Below are positions 1 to 7,873 of a DNA stretch of 30,205 nt, in pieces; the first letter of the stretch is position 1, and each line of letters opens with the position of its first letter. The notes under the pieces are model-generated. The model had not been told where the DNA came from. It made no database searches and saw only the letters and a list, made by a program, of their open reading frames with translations. The DNA is taken from NCBI GenBank assembly GCA_038150465.1, contig JAYOTP010000027.1, forward strand, positions 1-30,205. Direction: 5' to 3'. Origin of the DNA: RFXV01 sp038150465. GTDB lineage: Bacteria > Bacteroidota > Bacteroidia > Flavobacteriales > Schleiferiaceae. A program made the position numbers and the translations under genes.

Positions 1-41
1 GTATCCGGTCACCGAAAAGCAAAAGATCGAATAGTAAAAAA

Positions 42-623
42 ATGCAAATGAAAAATTTAATTTTATTTAAAGCGGCCCTTATGGTGGGCACAATGGCTCA
101 AGCGCAGTACCACGAGGCCAAGCTCGATATCGGCGGAGCGGGTATCGGTAGTTTCGGTGCGCTTTATGAGTACGGAATCAATGACGATATGGGTATCAAC
201 ACCCGGATCGCCTACTTCTCCGCAGATAATAACATTGTCTATAACACATTGACCTTCACAGCGGATTTTCGTTACTATTTCGATGCCTACGAAGGTGGAG
301 ACGGATGGTTCGGGACGGCTTATCTGAAGTACAGAAGCTTGTTGGCTTCGGAATATTGGCCGACTTACGATGCCAACAACAATTTAGTACGGGAAGATTA
401 TACCTCAGGAGGGATAGCACTCGGTGTGACCACAGGAAGGAAATGGATCCTCAACGACCACATCGTACTGGAAAGTTATGCAGGTATTGGGCGTTATCTC
501 GTCAATTTTGGTGGCGAAGTACCCGAAAACTATGATAACTCTGGCCCGCTTACTGTCGAAGATGGAGCACTTGACTTCCCAACGGATATTCGCCTTGGCT
601 TTATTGTGGGATACAGATTCTAA
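42..623 (+). CDS. outer membrane beta-barrel protein
   Basis: This encodes a 193-residue exported protein of unknown specific role. The N terminus has a short signal peptide (basic start, hydrophobic core, cleavage probably after the AQA near residue 21). The rest alternates short hydrophobic/aromatic strands with turns rich in Gly, Asn and Asp, and the last residues (GFIVGYRF) end in Phe, as is usual for the final strand of an outer-membrane barrel. Size fits a small 8-stranded barrel such as the OmpX/OmpW-like or DUF3575-like proteins. No catalytic motif is visible. The ATG at 42 is followed by another in-frame ATG at 48, which gives a more typical MKN signal-peptide start; either is possible. 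The gene is followed by a strong hairpin terminator and converges with the AAA+ ATPase gene. Only 41 bases of upstream sequence are present, so its promoter and operon cannot be judged. Confidence 0.8.
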   Translation: MQMKNLILFKAALMVGTMAQAQYHEAKLDIGGAGIGSFGALYEYGINDDMGINTRIAYFSADNNIVYNTLTFTADFRYYFDAYEGGDGWFGTAYLKYRSLLASEYWPTYDANNNLVREDYTSGGIALGVTTGRKWILNDHIVLESYAGIGRYLVNFGGEVPENYDNSGPLTVEDGALDFPTDIRLGFIVGYRF

Positions 624-644
624 AAAGCCTGCCTCCGATCATTG

Positions 645-669
645 AGCCCGCAGTAGTGCGGGCTTTTTT
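645..669 (+). terminator. rho-independent terminator after the barrel gene
   Basis: A perfect 8-bp stem, AGCCCGCA at 645-652 and TGCGGGCT at 657-664, with a GTAG loop is followed by a run of T up to 669. An A run at 622-626, before the stem on the same strand, can pair with the T run. The element could therefore also terminate the convergent ATPase gene that ends at 680. Confidence 0.85.
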
Positions 670-679
670 ATTTACACCT

Positions 680-2167
680 TCAGGCAGTGGTCTCCTCATC
701 GGAGAGGCCCTGGAAGTATGAATTGAACAGATCGTTGAAGGTGAGCCCCGTCACCAATTTGTCCCGATTGAGTTTGGCGTGTTCCGAAAGCGCCCAAAGG
801 ATCATTTCCAAAACGAAAAGCTCATCGGATCGCTCCACCTTCTGCCCCTGAACAAAACGCAGCGCCGGCGCACAGCTTTCAAGGGCAGTAGCGTGCTCAG
901 CATCGGTCATATCGTATTCCAGTTCCAAGGTCTTCCCTTCTCCAAACCAATTGAGCAAGCCTTGATAGGGACTGGCCTCGTCTGAGGCCTTCAATTTGTC
1001 CAAGGGTGGGAAATAGCGCGGATGCATGGCCTTGACCGCCTCTCCGATCAGCCTTTCGGCCACCGCCATACTCCCCTGCTGCTCGCCTTCATAGACCAGC
1101 TCCACCTTTCCTGTGATGCTGGGCACCACCCCCATAAAATCCATCAGGCGTACCGTGGTTTTGCTTTCCCCGTTCTTTCGGGCGCGCCGTTCCGCCGTAC
1201 TCATCAGGTTTTCCAAAGCAGTTACACTGAGTCGTGCACTGACTCCGCTCTTGGCATCAATGAATTCGCTCTCCCGTGCCTGAAAGACGATCTGTTCCAC
1301 CAGCTCCCGCGCCCATTCGGGTAAATGGATGGCCTCTTTTTGGAAGTCTGTCAGGCTGGCCTCCTGTGCTGTGATCTGCATGGCTGTTTCCAGGTCTTCC
1401 GGATAGTGGGTCAGTATCTGACTCCCGATACGGTCCTTGAGCGGCGTGACGATGGAACCTCGGTTGGTGTAATCTTCCGGGTTGGCCGTGAAGACGAATT
1501 GCAGATCCAGCGGCAGCCGCAATTTGAAACCCCGAATTTGGATATCGCCCTCCTCAAGGATGTTGAACAAGGCCACCTGGATCCGGGGCTGCAGGTCCGG
1601 CAGCTCATTGATCACAAAAATGCACCGATGGGCCCTGGGCACCATGCCAAAGTGAATGGAGCGTTCGTCGGCATAACTCAGGCCCAGATTGGCGGCTTTC
1701 AGCGGATCCACATCGCCGATCAGATCGGCCACACTCACATCCGGAGTGGCCAGTTTTTCCATGAACCGCTCTGAACGATGCATCCAGCCCACCGGTGTGG
1801 ACGGACCGAGTTCTTCGATCCGCTCACGGGCCTGACGGGAGATCGGTGCCATGGGATCTTCGTTCAGTTCAGAATCCAACAAGACCGGTGTGTATTCATC
1901 GAGCAGCGAGGTCATCAGACGGGCAAGCCTCGTTTTCGCCTGACCGCGAAGTCCCAACAGATTGATGTGGTGGCCAGAGAGAATGGCCCGCTCGAGGTCG
2001 GGGATGACCGAGTGTTCGTAGCCGTGTATCCCTTTGAACACCGCTTCCCCTTTCTCCCAACTCAAAAGAAGGTTCTCCCGCATTTCCTGCTGTATGCTCC
2101 GGGGGCGATAACCGCTGGCTTCCAATTCGCCCAAAGTCTTGATCGTTTGCATGCGCTCTATTTCCAT
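680..2167 (-). CDS. MoxR-like / magnesium-chelatase-type AAA+ ATPase
   Basis: This is a 495-residue cytoplasmic AAA+ ATPase of the MoxR/ChlI-like clade. Visible motifs are a Walker A loop GLRGQAKT (about 72-79), a Walker B segment CIFVINEL (about 182-189) with Asn-Glu in place of Asp-Glu, sensor 1 in FVFTANPEDY (Asn about 229), and a likely arginine finger in LKDRIGS (about 246). The 2-helix insert and the C-terminal lid are long, which makes it bigger than a minimal MoxR (about 330 residues). Its ATG overlaps the stop of the upstream VWA gene by 10 nt (ATGGAAATAG), so the two are almost certainly translationally coupled. MoxR-type ATPases paired with VWA proteins act as chaperone-like machines that insert metals or assemble complexes; the client here is unknown. 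An alternative start is the Met at residue 6. Without bch/chl neighbours a role in chlorophyll synthesis is unlikely. Confidence 0.88.
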   Translation of the reverse strand: MEIERMQTIKTLGELEASGYRPRSIQQEMRENLLLSWEKGEAVFKGIHGYEHSVIPDLERAILSGHHINLLGLRGQAKTRLARLMTSLLDEYTPVLLDSELNEDPMAPISRQARERIEELGPSTPVGWMHRSERFMEKLATPDVSVADLIGDVDPLKAANLGLSYADERSIHFGMVPRAHRCIFVINELPDLQPRIQVALFNILEEGDIQIRGFKLRLPLDLQFVFTANPEDYTNRGSIVTPLKDRIGSQILTHYPEDLETAMQITAQEASLTDFQKEAIHLPEWARELVEQIVFQARESEFIDAKSGVSARLSVTALENLMSTAERRARKNGESKTTVRLMDFMGVVPSITGKVELVYEGEQQGSMAVAERLIGEAVKAMHPRYFPPLDKLKASDEASPYQGLLNWFGEGKTLELEYDMTDAEHATALESCAPALRFVQGQKVERSDELFVLEMILWALSEHAKLNRDKLVTGLTFNDLFNSYFQGLSDEETTA

Positions 2168-3312
2168 TTCTTCTTTCTGTTTCTCTCGTAGTCCTCAAAA
2201 ACAAGCTCACCCAGATCTTTGAGCCCTGTGTAGAAGGCCTTTCCATTATTTGCCCGAGTGAAATCCGATACGAATTCCTGCAGCCAGGGATCGCGTGCGA
2301 TCATGAAAGTGGTGACCGGAATGCCTTCTTTTCTCAAGGCCGCCGCCCGGTTCAGACACTTGCCAACGATGTAGTCGTCCAGACCTGCACTGTTCTTATA
2401 ATAAGAGCCATCTGCTTCCTTCAAACAACTCGGTTTGCCGTCGGTGATCATGAAGATCTGTTTGTTGCCGCTCTTTTTCTTGCGCAGCATCTCAGAAGCC
2501 AGATCGAGTCCGGCCACGGTGTTGGTGTGAAACGGCCCCACCTGCAAATACGGAAGGTCCTTGAGTTCGATGGGCCATGCATCATTGCCAAACGCCAGGA
2601 TCTCCAGGCTGTCTTTCGGATATCGGGTGCGTATGAGTTCTGCAAGGGCCAGTGCGACGCGCTTGGCCGGTGTGATCCGGTCCTCGCCGTAGAGGATCAT
2701 GGAATGACTCAGATCGATCATCAACACGGTCGCCATCTGGCTTTTGTGCACCTGTTCCCGCACCTCGAGGTCCTCCTCCTTCAATGGCCCTCCGCCCTGC
2801 AAGGCCTGCCTGATCTGTGCATTCTTGATGGACGCCGTCATGTCCACATCGCTTACATCATCGCCGAACTGATAGGCCCGCGTATGTTCGTTGGGCTCAT
2901 CGCCTCTGCCTGCGTGCTTGGAACGGTGGTCGCCGGAACCGGCTTTCCTGAGCTGTCCGAACACCTGTTCGAGGGCCCGGTGGCGGATGAGCTGCTCCAT
3001 TTTGGAAGACAGACCGAGCGCGGGACCGCCGGGCTGCACGCTTTCCCTCAAAAAGCCTTTTTCCTTCAGCTCCTGTACAAAGTCGTCAATGCCGTAGTTC
3101 TCGTCGGTCAGGGAATATTCCTTGTCCAGCTGCCGCAGCCAATCCAGCGCCTCGTCCACATCGCCTGAGGTATGGAGCAAAAGCTCACGAAAGAGGTCGA
3201 GCAGCCGTTCAAAAGGAGTCTTCTCTTTTTCGCTGAAAGTGGAAAAGACAATGCCGGAATGTATGCTGCGCTCCATTGAACAAAAAACGTCCAAAAGAAT
3301 GGAAGGGTTCAT
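2158..3312 (-). CDS. VWA-domain protein, partner of the MoxR-like ATPase
   Basis: This is a 384-residue soluble protein with a C-terminal von Willebrand factor A domain. A complete MIDAS metal site is visible: DLSHS (Asp200, Ser202, Ser204), a Thr in NTVAG (about 265) and ITDGKP (Asp291). The N-terminal half is charged and helical, with a Gly/Arg/His-rich linker (about 124-145), and has no signal peptide or membrane segment. That separates it from the membrane-anchored BatA/BatB proteins and makes it resemble the CoxE/ChlD-like VWA partners of MoxR ATPases. It is the first gene of a two-gene operon with the ATPase and is divergent from the response-regulator/Rel operon, with 85 nt between them. 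ATG at 3312 is used; Met13 is a possible later start. I see no good Bacteroidota promoter upstream. Confidence 0.85.
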   Translation of the reverse strand: MNPSILLDVFCSMERSIHSGIVFSTFSEKEKTPFERLLDLFRELLLHTSGDVDEALDWLRQLDKEYSLTDENYGIDDFVQELKEKGFLRESVQPGGPALGLSSKMEQLIRHRALEQVFGQLRKAGSGDHRSKHAGRGDEPNEHTRAYQFGDDVSDVDMTASIKNAQIRQALQGGGPLKEEDLEVREQVHKSQMATVLMIDLSHSMILYGEDRITPAKRVALALAELIRTRYPKDSLEILAFGNDAWPIELKDLPYLQVGPFHTNTVAGLDLASEMLRKKKSGNKQIFMITDGKPSCLKEADGSYYKNSAGLDDYIVGKCLNRAAALRKEGIPVTTFMIARDPWLQEFVSDFTRANNGKAFYTGLKDLGELVFEDYERNRKKKWK

Positions 3313-3341
3313 GGTCGGGAAGTCCGAGCGCCACGGTTCTA

Positions 3342-3349
3342 CATATTTG
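3342..3349 (+). promoter_or_regulatory. candidate -7 promoter element of the response-regulator/Rel operon
   Basis: CATATTTG matches the Bacteroidota -7 consensus TAnnTTTG at all but the first fixed base. It lies 48 nt before the TTG start of the response regulator. I could not find a clear TTTG at the expected -33 distance, so this is a weak call. Confidence 0.35.
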
Positions 3350-3361
3350 CGCTAATTTGTT

Positions 3362-3379
3362 TGTCCGATTCGTCGGACA
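3362..3379 (+). promoter_or_regulatory. UUCG-capped hairpin in the leader of the response-regulator/Rel operon
   Basis: TGTCCGA (3362-3368) and TCGGACA (3373-3379) form a perfect 7-bp inverted repeat around TTCG, extendable by two G-T pairs. In RNA this would be a very stable UUCG tetraloop hairpin, placed 18 nt before the TTG start. No T run follows, so it is not a standard terminator. It could instead be a DNA operator dyad shared with the divergent VWA gene. Confidence 0.5.
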
Positions 3380-3397
3380 GGACACGAGCAAACGCAT

Positions 3398-3874
3398 TTG
3401 GAACAGAAAAAAAGAAATAAGATCTCTGTGCTCTTCATCGATGATGAGCCCCATAACCGAAATTCCTTCAAGGCGGGCTTCCGCAGGAACTTTCACATCA
3501 CACTGGCCGCATCCGGTGAGGAGGGCCTTGAATTGTTCCAAAAGTTCCGTCCTGAGGTGGTCATCAGCGATCAGCGCATGCCGGGTTTAGAGGGTGTGGA
3601 TGTGCTCAGACAGATCAAAACAATGGATCCGCATCCCTGCCGCATCCTGCTCACAGGCTTCTCCAGGATCGATTCTGTGCAGGAGGCCATACAGAAAGGC
3701 ATCATCGATCTCTACTTGCAGAAGCCGTGGGACAGCCAAAAATTGATCGAAGCCATCGTCGCAGGTGCAGAATTGAACAACGATCGTGTTGCCGGTCGGA
3801 TCAAGGATCTTGTACAGCCAGATGAAGAAGTCCTGAACGAGGACAAGGTGCCCTCCATCCAACAGCCCTTTTGA
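3398..3874 (+). CDS. receiver-only response regulator
   Basis: This 158-residue protein is a phosphoacceptor receiver domain with a short charged tail and no output domain. The acidic pocket is FIDDEP (Asp15-Asp16), the phosphoacceptor Asp is in VISDQRMPG (about 58), the switch Thr is in ILLTGF and the conserved Lys is in YLQKPW. The SDQRMP and LQKPW wording is typical of receivers found with HD-GYP or cyclic-nucleotide output proteins. No in-frame ATG or GTG exists between the upstream stop at 3353 and the receiver core, so TTG at 3398 is the likely start. It is the first gene of the plus-strand operon, and its stop lies 2 nt before the ATG of the Rel/Spo gene. That suggests a link between a phosphorelay and ppGpp metabolism, but this is inference; no histidine kinase is in the window. 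Confidence 0.85.
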   Translation: MEQKKRNKISVLFIDDEPHNRNSFKAGFRRNFHITLAASGEEGLELFQKFRPEVVISDQRMPGLEGVDVLRQIKTMDPHPCRILLTGFSRIDSVQEAIQKGIIDLYLQKPWDSQKLIEAIVAGAELNNDRVAGRIKDLVQPDEEVLNEDKVPSIQQPF

Positions 3875-3876
3875 AA

Positions 3877-6120
3877 ATGCCCCAAGGCACAGCAGGAACC
3901 CGTATCCTGGACAAGGACAGCAAGGCGATCCTGAGCGGATACCGCTCCCTGATGCGCGTTCTCATCGCCAAGAGCAGCAAAGAGGAACTATCCATTGTGC
4001 GGAAGGCCTTGGAAGTCAGCATGGATGCGCACGATAAAATGCGCAGGAAGTCTGGCGAGCCCTATATTCTACATCCCATAGAAGTGGCGCGGATCGTCGT
4101 CGAGGAGATCGGCCTGGGAGCGCTTTCGGCCACTGCGGCGCTTTTGCACGATGTGGTGGAAGATTCGAGCTACACCCTCGAAGATGTGGACCGGCTCTTC
4201 GGAGAAAAGATCGCACGGATCGTGGACGGTCTGACCAAGATCTCCGATGTATTCGACCCCGACTCTTCCCAGCAGGCAGAGAATTTTCGCAAAATGATCC
4301 TGACCCTTGGTGAGGATGTGCGCGTGATCTTCATCAAGCTGGCCGACCGTCTGCACAATATGCGCACACTGGAGAGCATGCCGGCGCACAAACAGGTGAA
4401 GATCGCTTCGGAAACACTGTTCATCTACGCGCCCATAGCGCACCGTCTGGGGCTGTACAATCTCAAATCCGAGATGGAAGACCTCTCCTTGAAATACACG
4501 GAGCCGGAGGTCTATCGCGACATTGCCATGAAGATGAAGGCCATCCGAAAAGACGAGATACGGATGCTCAAACACTTCATCTCGCCCATCAAAGCCAGCC
4601 TCAAAAAGGAAGGCATGGACTTCACGATCAAAGAACGGACAAAGAGCATCTTCAGCATCCGAAAGAAGATGATCAACCAGGGTGTGAGCTTCGATGAGGT
4701 ATTCGACAAATTCGCCATTCGCATCATCATCGATGTGCCATCTGAGGAGGACGAAAAAGCCAGCTGCTGGAAGGCCTATGCGGCGGTCACCGACTTCTAC
4801 CGACCCAATCCGGACCGATTGCGGGACTGGATCTCATCGCCCAAATCCAACGGCTATGAAAGTCTGCACATCACAGTCATGGGACCCAATGGACATTGGG
4901 TGGAGGTGCAGGTACGGACCCTTCGCATGGACGAAGAAGCCGAAAAAGGCCTGGCGAGTCATTGGAAGTACAAGGAAGATGAAGTGGTCAGCAGCAAGAT
5001 CGACGGCTGGCTGAGCAAGGTTCGGGAAGTTCTGGAGAATCCGGAGCTCAACGCCATGGAATTCGTGGATGATTTCAAGCTCAACCTCTTCGCCGAGGAG
5101 ATCTTTGTCTTTACACCAACAGGTGAATTGAAGACCCTGCCCAAAGGCTCCTGCCCCATCGATTTTGCCTTTGAGATCCACACCGATGTGGGTCTGAGCA
5201 CTCTTGGCGCAAAAGTGAATGGAAAACTGGTGCCACTCAATTACAAGATCAAGAGCGGAGATCAGGTGGAAATATTGACCTCGGCCAAACTCAAGCCGAA
5301 GGAGGAATGGCTCAACTATGTGGCCACGAGTAAGGCCCGCTCCAAGATCCGTTCGAATCTGCGCGAGGAACGGATGATCGTGGCCGAGCGGGGAAAAGAG
5401 ATCGTGCTCCGAAAATTGCGCGCACTGAAAGTCAAGGTGAACCCTCAGGTGGAACAAGAGCTCTACCACTTCCTGAAGCTGCGGGACAGCCAGGAAATGT
5501 ACTATCAGGCCGGACTGGGCCTGCTCGATAATCAGGAACTGAAAAATTTTGCCCGCGAACGGAACAGCGTGCTCTACCAATATTTTGGCAGGGGACGGAT
5601 CCGCAAGGAGACGCCAGAGAAAAAGACATCGGAATCTTCAAAAGCCGCGCCTTCGCCCAAAGTGCTTGTATTTGGTGAGGAGGAACAGGAACTCGACCAC
5701 AAGCTGTCGCCCTGTTGCCATCCGATCGAAGGAGACCATGTCTTTGGCCTGGTCACTTCCACTGATGGGATCAAAGTGCACAGAAAGGATTGCCCCAATG
5801 CCATTGCCATCCAATCGCGCATTGCCCATCGGGTGATGAAAGCCCGCTGGATCTCCAAGGAAGTGCAGGAGTTCGTGGCCGTGGTTCGCCTGAAGGGAAT
5901 GGACACCAAGGGGCTGATCAACCGCATCACCCAGATCATCTCCAACGACCTGAATGTCAATATCCGATCGCTTGAACTGAGCAGTGAGGGCGAAATGTTC
6001 GATGGCTCTGTAACCCTCTTGGTGCGCAATAAAATGCACCTGCAGCACGTCATGGAAAAACTCCAAAAAGTGGAAGGCATCGAAGAAGTGGATCGGTCCA
6101 TTCAGAAGTCCAAGCCATAG
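3877..6120 (+). CDS. spoT: bifunctional (p)ppGpp synthetase/hydrolase (Rel/SpoT family)
   Basis: The 747-residue protein makes and degrades the alarmone (p)ppGpp. Domains in order: an HD hydrolase domain with intact HDVVED (about 91-96); a synthetase domain with FDKFAIRII, the substrate loop SPKSNGYESLH and the catalytic Glu in VEVQVRT; a TGS domain starting near FVFTPTGELK; a Cys/His-containing segment (LSPCCHPIEGD); and a C-terminal ACT domain. Both hydrolase and synthetase signatures look complete, so it should be bifunctional, and the length is normal for Bacteroidota Rel proteins. I chose ATG at 3877, 2 nt after the upstream stop; a TTG at 3871 overlapping that stop would add two residues. 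It sits between a response regulator and a Fur-family gene in one operon. Confidence 0.97.
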   Translation: MPQGTAGTRILDKDSKAILSGYRSLMRVLIAKSSKEELSIVRKALEVSMDAHDKMRRKSGEPYILHPIEVARIVVEEIGLGALSATAALLHDVVEDSSYTLEDVDRLFGEKIARIVDGLTKISDVFDPDSSQQAENFRKMILTLGEDVRVIFIKLADRLHNMRTLESMPAHKQVKIASETLFIYAPIAHRLGLYNLKSEMEDLSLKYTEPEVYRDIAMKMKAIRKDEIRMLKHFISPIKASLKKEGMDFTIKERTKSIFSIRKKMINQGVSFDEVFDKFAIRIIIDVPSEEDEKASCWKAYAAVTDFYRPNPDRLRDWISSPKSNGYESLHITVMGPNGHWVEVQVRTLRMDEEAEKGLASHWKYKEDEVVSSKIDGWLSKVREVLENPELNAMEFVDDFKLNLFAEEIFVFTPTGELKTLPKGSCPIDFAFEIHTDVGLSTLGAKVNGKLVPLNYKIKSGDQVEILTSAKLKPKEEWLNYVATSKARSKIRSNLREERMIVAERGKEIVLRKLRALKVKVNPQVEQELYHFLKLRDSQEMYYQAGLGLLDNQELKNFARERNSVLYQYFGRGRIRKETPEKKTSESSKAAPSPKVLVFGEEEQELDHKLSPCCHPIEGDHVFGLVTSTDGIKVHRKDCPNAIAIQSRIAHRVMKARWISKEVQEFVAVVRLKGMDTKGLINRITQIISNDLNVNIRSLELSSEGEMFDGSVTLLVRNKMHLQHVMEKLQKVEGIEEVDRSIQKSKP

Positions 6121-6134
6121 GGTAATTTTACCCT

Positions 6135-6608
6135 TTGCATCAACGCGTGAATCAGCAAGAATTCGAAACGGTCAAAGAGGTGTTCACACGCTACCTTCAG
6201 GAGAATGGTCAGCGCAAGACTTCAGAACGCTACGCCATACTGCAGGAGATCTACGAGAACGAAGAGCACTTCGATGTGGAATCGCTCTACCTCACCATGA
6301 AGAACAAGAACTACCGGGTGAGCCGCGCCACGCTCTACAACACCATTGAATTGCTGATGGATTGCAAACTCGTGAGAAAGCATCAGTTCGGGTCGAACCA
6401 GGCGATCTATGAGAAATCATATTTCAACCGACAGCACGACCACATCATCCTGACCGACTCAGGCGAAGTGATCGAATTCTGTGACCCGAGAATTCAGCAG
6501 ATCAAGGACAGTTTGGAGGACATTTTTGGATTGACCATCTCCGGCCACTCCCTGTACATTTACGCTGAGAAAGACCCAACCGGAACATCTAAAGAAGACA
6601 AGCAGTGA
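6135..6608 (+). CDS. fur: Fur-family transcriptional regulator
   Basis: This is a 157-residue metal-responsive repressor of the Fur family. It has an N-terminal winged helix with the recognition-helix segment SRATLYNTIELL (about 63-74) and a C-terminal dimerisation domain containing the ligands HDH (101-103) and EFCDP. The usual first CxxC of the structural zinc site is absent: the segment reads HDHIILTDSGEVIEF, with Leu and Ser at the cysteine positions. There is no in-frame ATG near the start. TTG at 6135 or GTG at 6147 must be used, and the family alignment does not decide between them. It begins 14 nt after the Rel/Spo stop, and its stop overlaps the GTG of purA, so it is cotranscribed. 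It could be Fur proper or a Zur/PerR-like paralogue; the metal cannot be assigned from sequence. Confidence 0.9.
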   Translation: MHQRVNQQEFETVKEVFTRYLQENGQRKTSERYAILQEIYENEEHFDVESLYLTMKNKNYRVSRATLYNTIELLMDCKLVRKHQFGSNQAIYEKSYFNRQHDHIILTDSGEVIEFCDPRIQQIKDSLEDIFGLTISGHSLYIYAEKDPTGTSKEDKQ

Positions 6609-7873
6609 ACAATGTGGATATTCTCCTCGGACTCCAGTGGGGAGATGAGGGAAAGGGAAAGATCGTCGATGTGCTGACCCGGCAGTACGACCTCATTGCG
6701 CGTTTCCAAGGCGGACCGAATGCAGGGCACACTCTGGAATTTGAAGGGCACAAGCACGTGCTGCACACCATTCCCTCAGGGATCTTCCATTCAGAGGCCA
6801 TGAATGTCGTGGGCAATGGCGTGGTGATCGATCCGGTGATCTTTTGCCGGGAGATCGAGGAACTCAAGAAGATCGAACCGGCCTGCGTGGACCGTTTGGT
6901 CATCAGCCGAAAGGCGCATCTGATCCTGCCCACACATCGGCTCTTGGACGCTGCATCGGAACAGGCCAAGGGAAAGAACAAGATCGGCTCCACACTGAAG
7001 GGCATCGGACCCACCTATATGGACAAGACGGGACGGAACGGTCTTCGCGTGGGAGACATTGAAATGGATGATTTCAATGATCGGTACAATCAGCTCAAAG
7101 AGAAACACCAACGGATACTCGCATCTTTTGGAGCAGATGAAGTTTCTAAGGAAATGGAATCCGGATGGATGAAGGCCATTGAGCAAATGCGCGGAATGCA
7201 GCTGTTGGACAGCGAGGAATTCGTTCATTCCGCCTTGGAGAACGATCAGAAGATATTGGCCGAAGGTGCCCAGGGTGCCCTGCTCGATATTGATTTTGGA
7301 ACCTATCCCTTCGTGACCTCGAGCACAACCACGGCAGCCGGAGCCTGCACGGGTCTCGGTATCGCTCCCAACCGGATCGGCAAGGTATTCGGCATATTCA
7401 AGGCCTATTGCACCCGTGTGGGCAGCGGACCCTTCCCTTCCGAACTGCTCGATGAAACTGGAGAGATGCTCCGGGAAGCGGGCAGGGAGTTCGGCTCAAC
7501 AACTGGAAGACCCAGACGCTGTGGCTGGCTCGATCTTCCGGCTCTGCGCTACGCCATCAAGATCAATGGGGTGACCGAACTGATCATGATGAAGGCCGAT
7601 GTGCTCGACACCCTCGATCAGATCGGTGTGTGCACCGCCTACACCTACAAGGGGAAGAAGGTTTCGCATCTGCCCTACCGCGTGGAAGAGGATTGGGTTC
7701 AGCCGATCTACGAAATGTTGCCAGGCTGGAAGACAGAACTGACAGGAATGACCGAAAAAGAAGCCCTCCCAGCTGCCTTGACCGACTACATCAAATTCAT
7801 TGAAGAATTTGTAGGCATTCCTGTGTCCATGGTCTCTGTCGGGCCTGACCGTACCCAGACCATTCGCCTTTGA
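6605..7873 (+). CDS. purA: adenylosuccinate synthetase
   Basis: PurA condenses IMP and aspartate with GTP to adenylosuccinate, the first committed step to AMP. The 422-residue sequence has the N-terminal GTP/IMP loop GDEGKGK with catalytic Asp14, the catalytic His in GPNAGHT (about 42), the segment GSTLKGIGPTY, and the IMP/aspartate motif STTGRPRRCGW. The length is normal and the protein is complete. No ATG is available: GTG at 6605, overlapping the fur TGA, or GTG at 6614 must initiate. Lying directly behind the Rel/Spo gene is notable because PurA-type enzymes are known targets of ppGpp in several bacteria, but the sequence itself shows only the linkage. The downstream gene overlaps its stop (TTGA). 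Confidence 0.97.
   Translation: MNNVDILLGLQWGDEGKGKIVDVLTRQYDLIARFQGGPNAGHTLEFEGHKHVLHTIPSGIFHSEAMNVVGNGVVIDPVIFCREIEELKKIEPACVDRLVISRKAHLILPTHRLLDAASEQAKGKNKIGSTLKGIGPTYMDKTGRNGLRVGDIEMDDFNDRYNQLKEKHQRILASFGADEVSKEMESGWMKAIEQMRGMQLLDSEEFVHSALENDQKILAEGAQGALLDIDFGTYPFVTSSTTTAAGACTGLGIAPNRIGKVFGIFKAYCTRVGSGPFPSELLDETGEMLREAGREFGSTTGRPRRCGWLDLPALRYAIKINGVTELIMMKADVLDTLDQIGVCTAYTYKGKKVSHLPYRVEEDWVQPIYEMLPGWKTELTGMTEKEALPAALTDYIKFIEEFVGIPVSMVSVGPDRTQTIRL

Noticed and set aside
680..3312. Magnesium chelatase (chlorophyll/bacteriochlorophyll) subunits I and D
   Set aside because: Motifs are shared by all MoxR/VWA pairs, and there are no bch/chl genes or photosynthesis genes in the window.
4834..5580. 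248-codon open frame antisense to the Rel/Spo gene
   Set aside because: Shadow of the strongly conserved Rel/Spo frame; no motif of its own.
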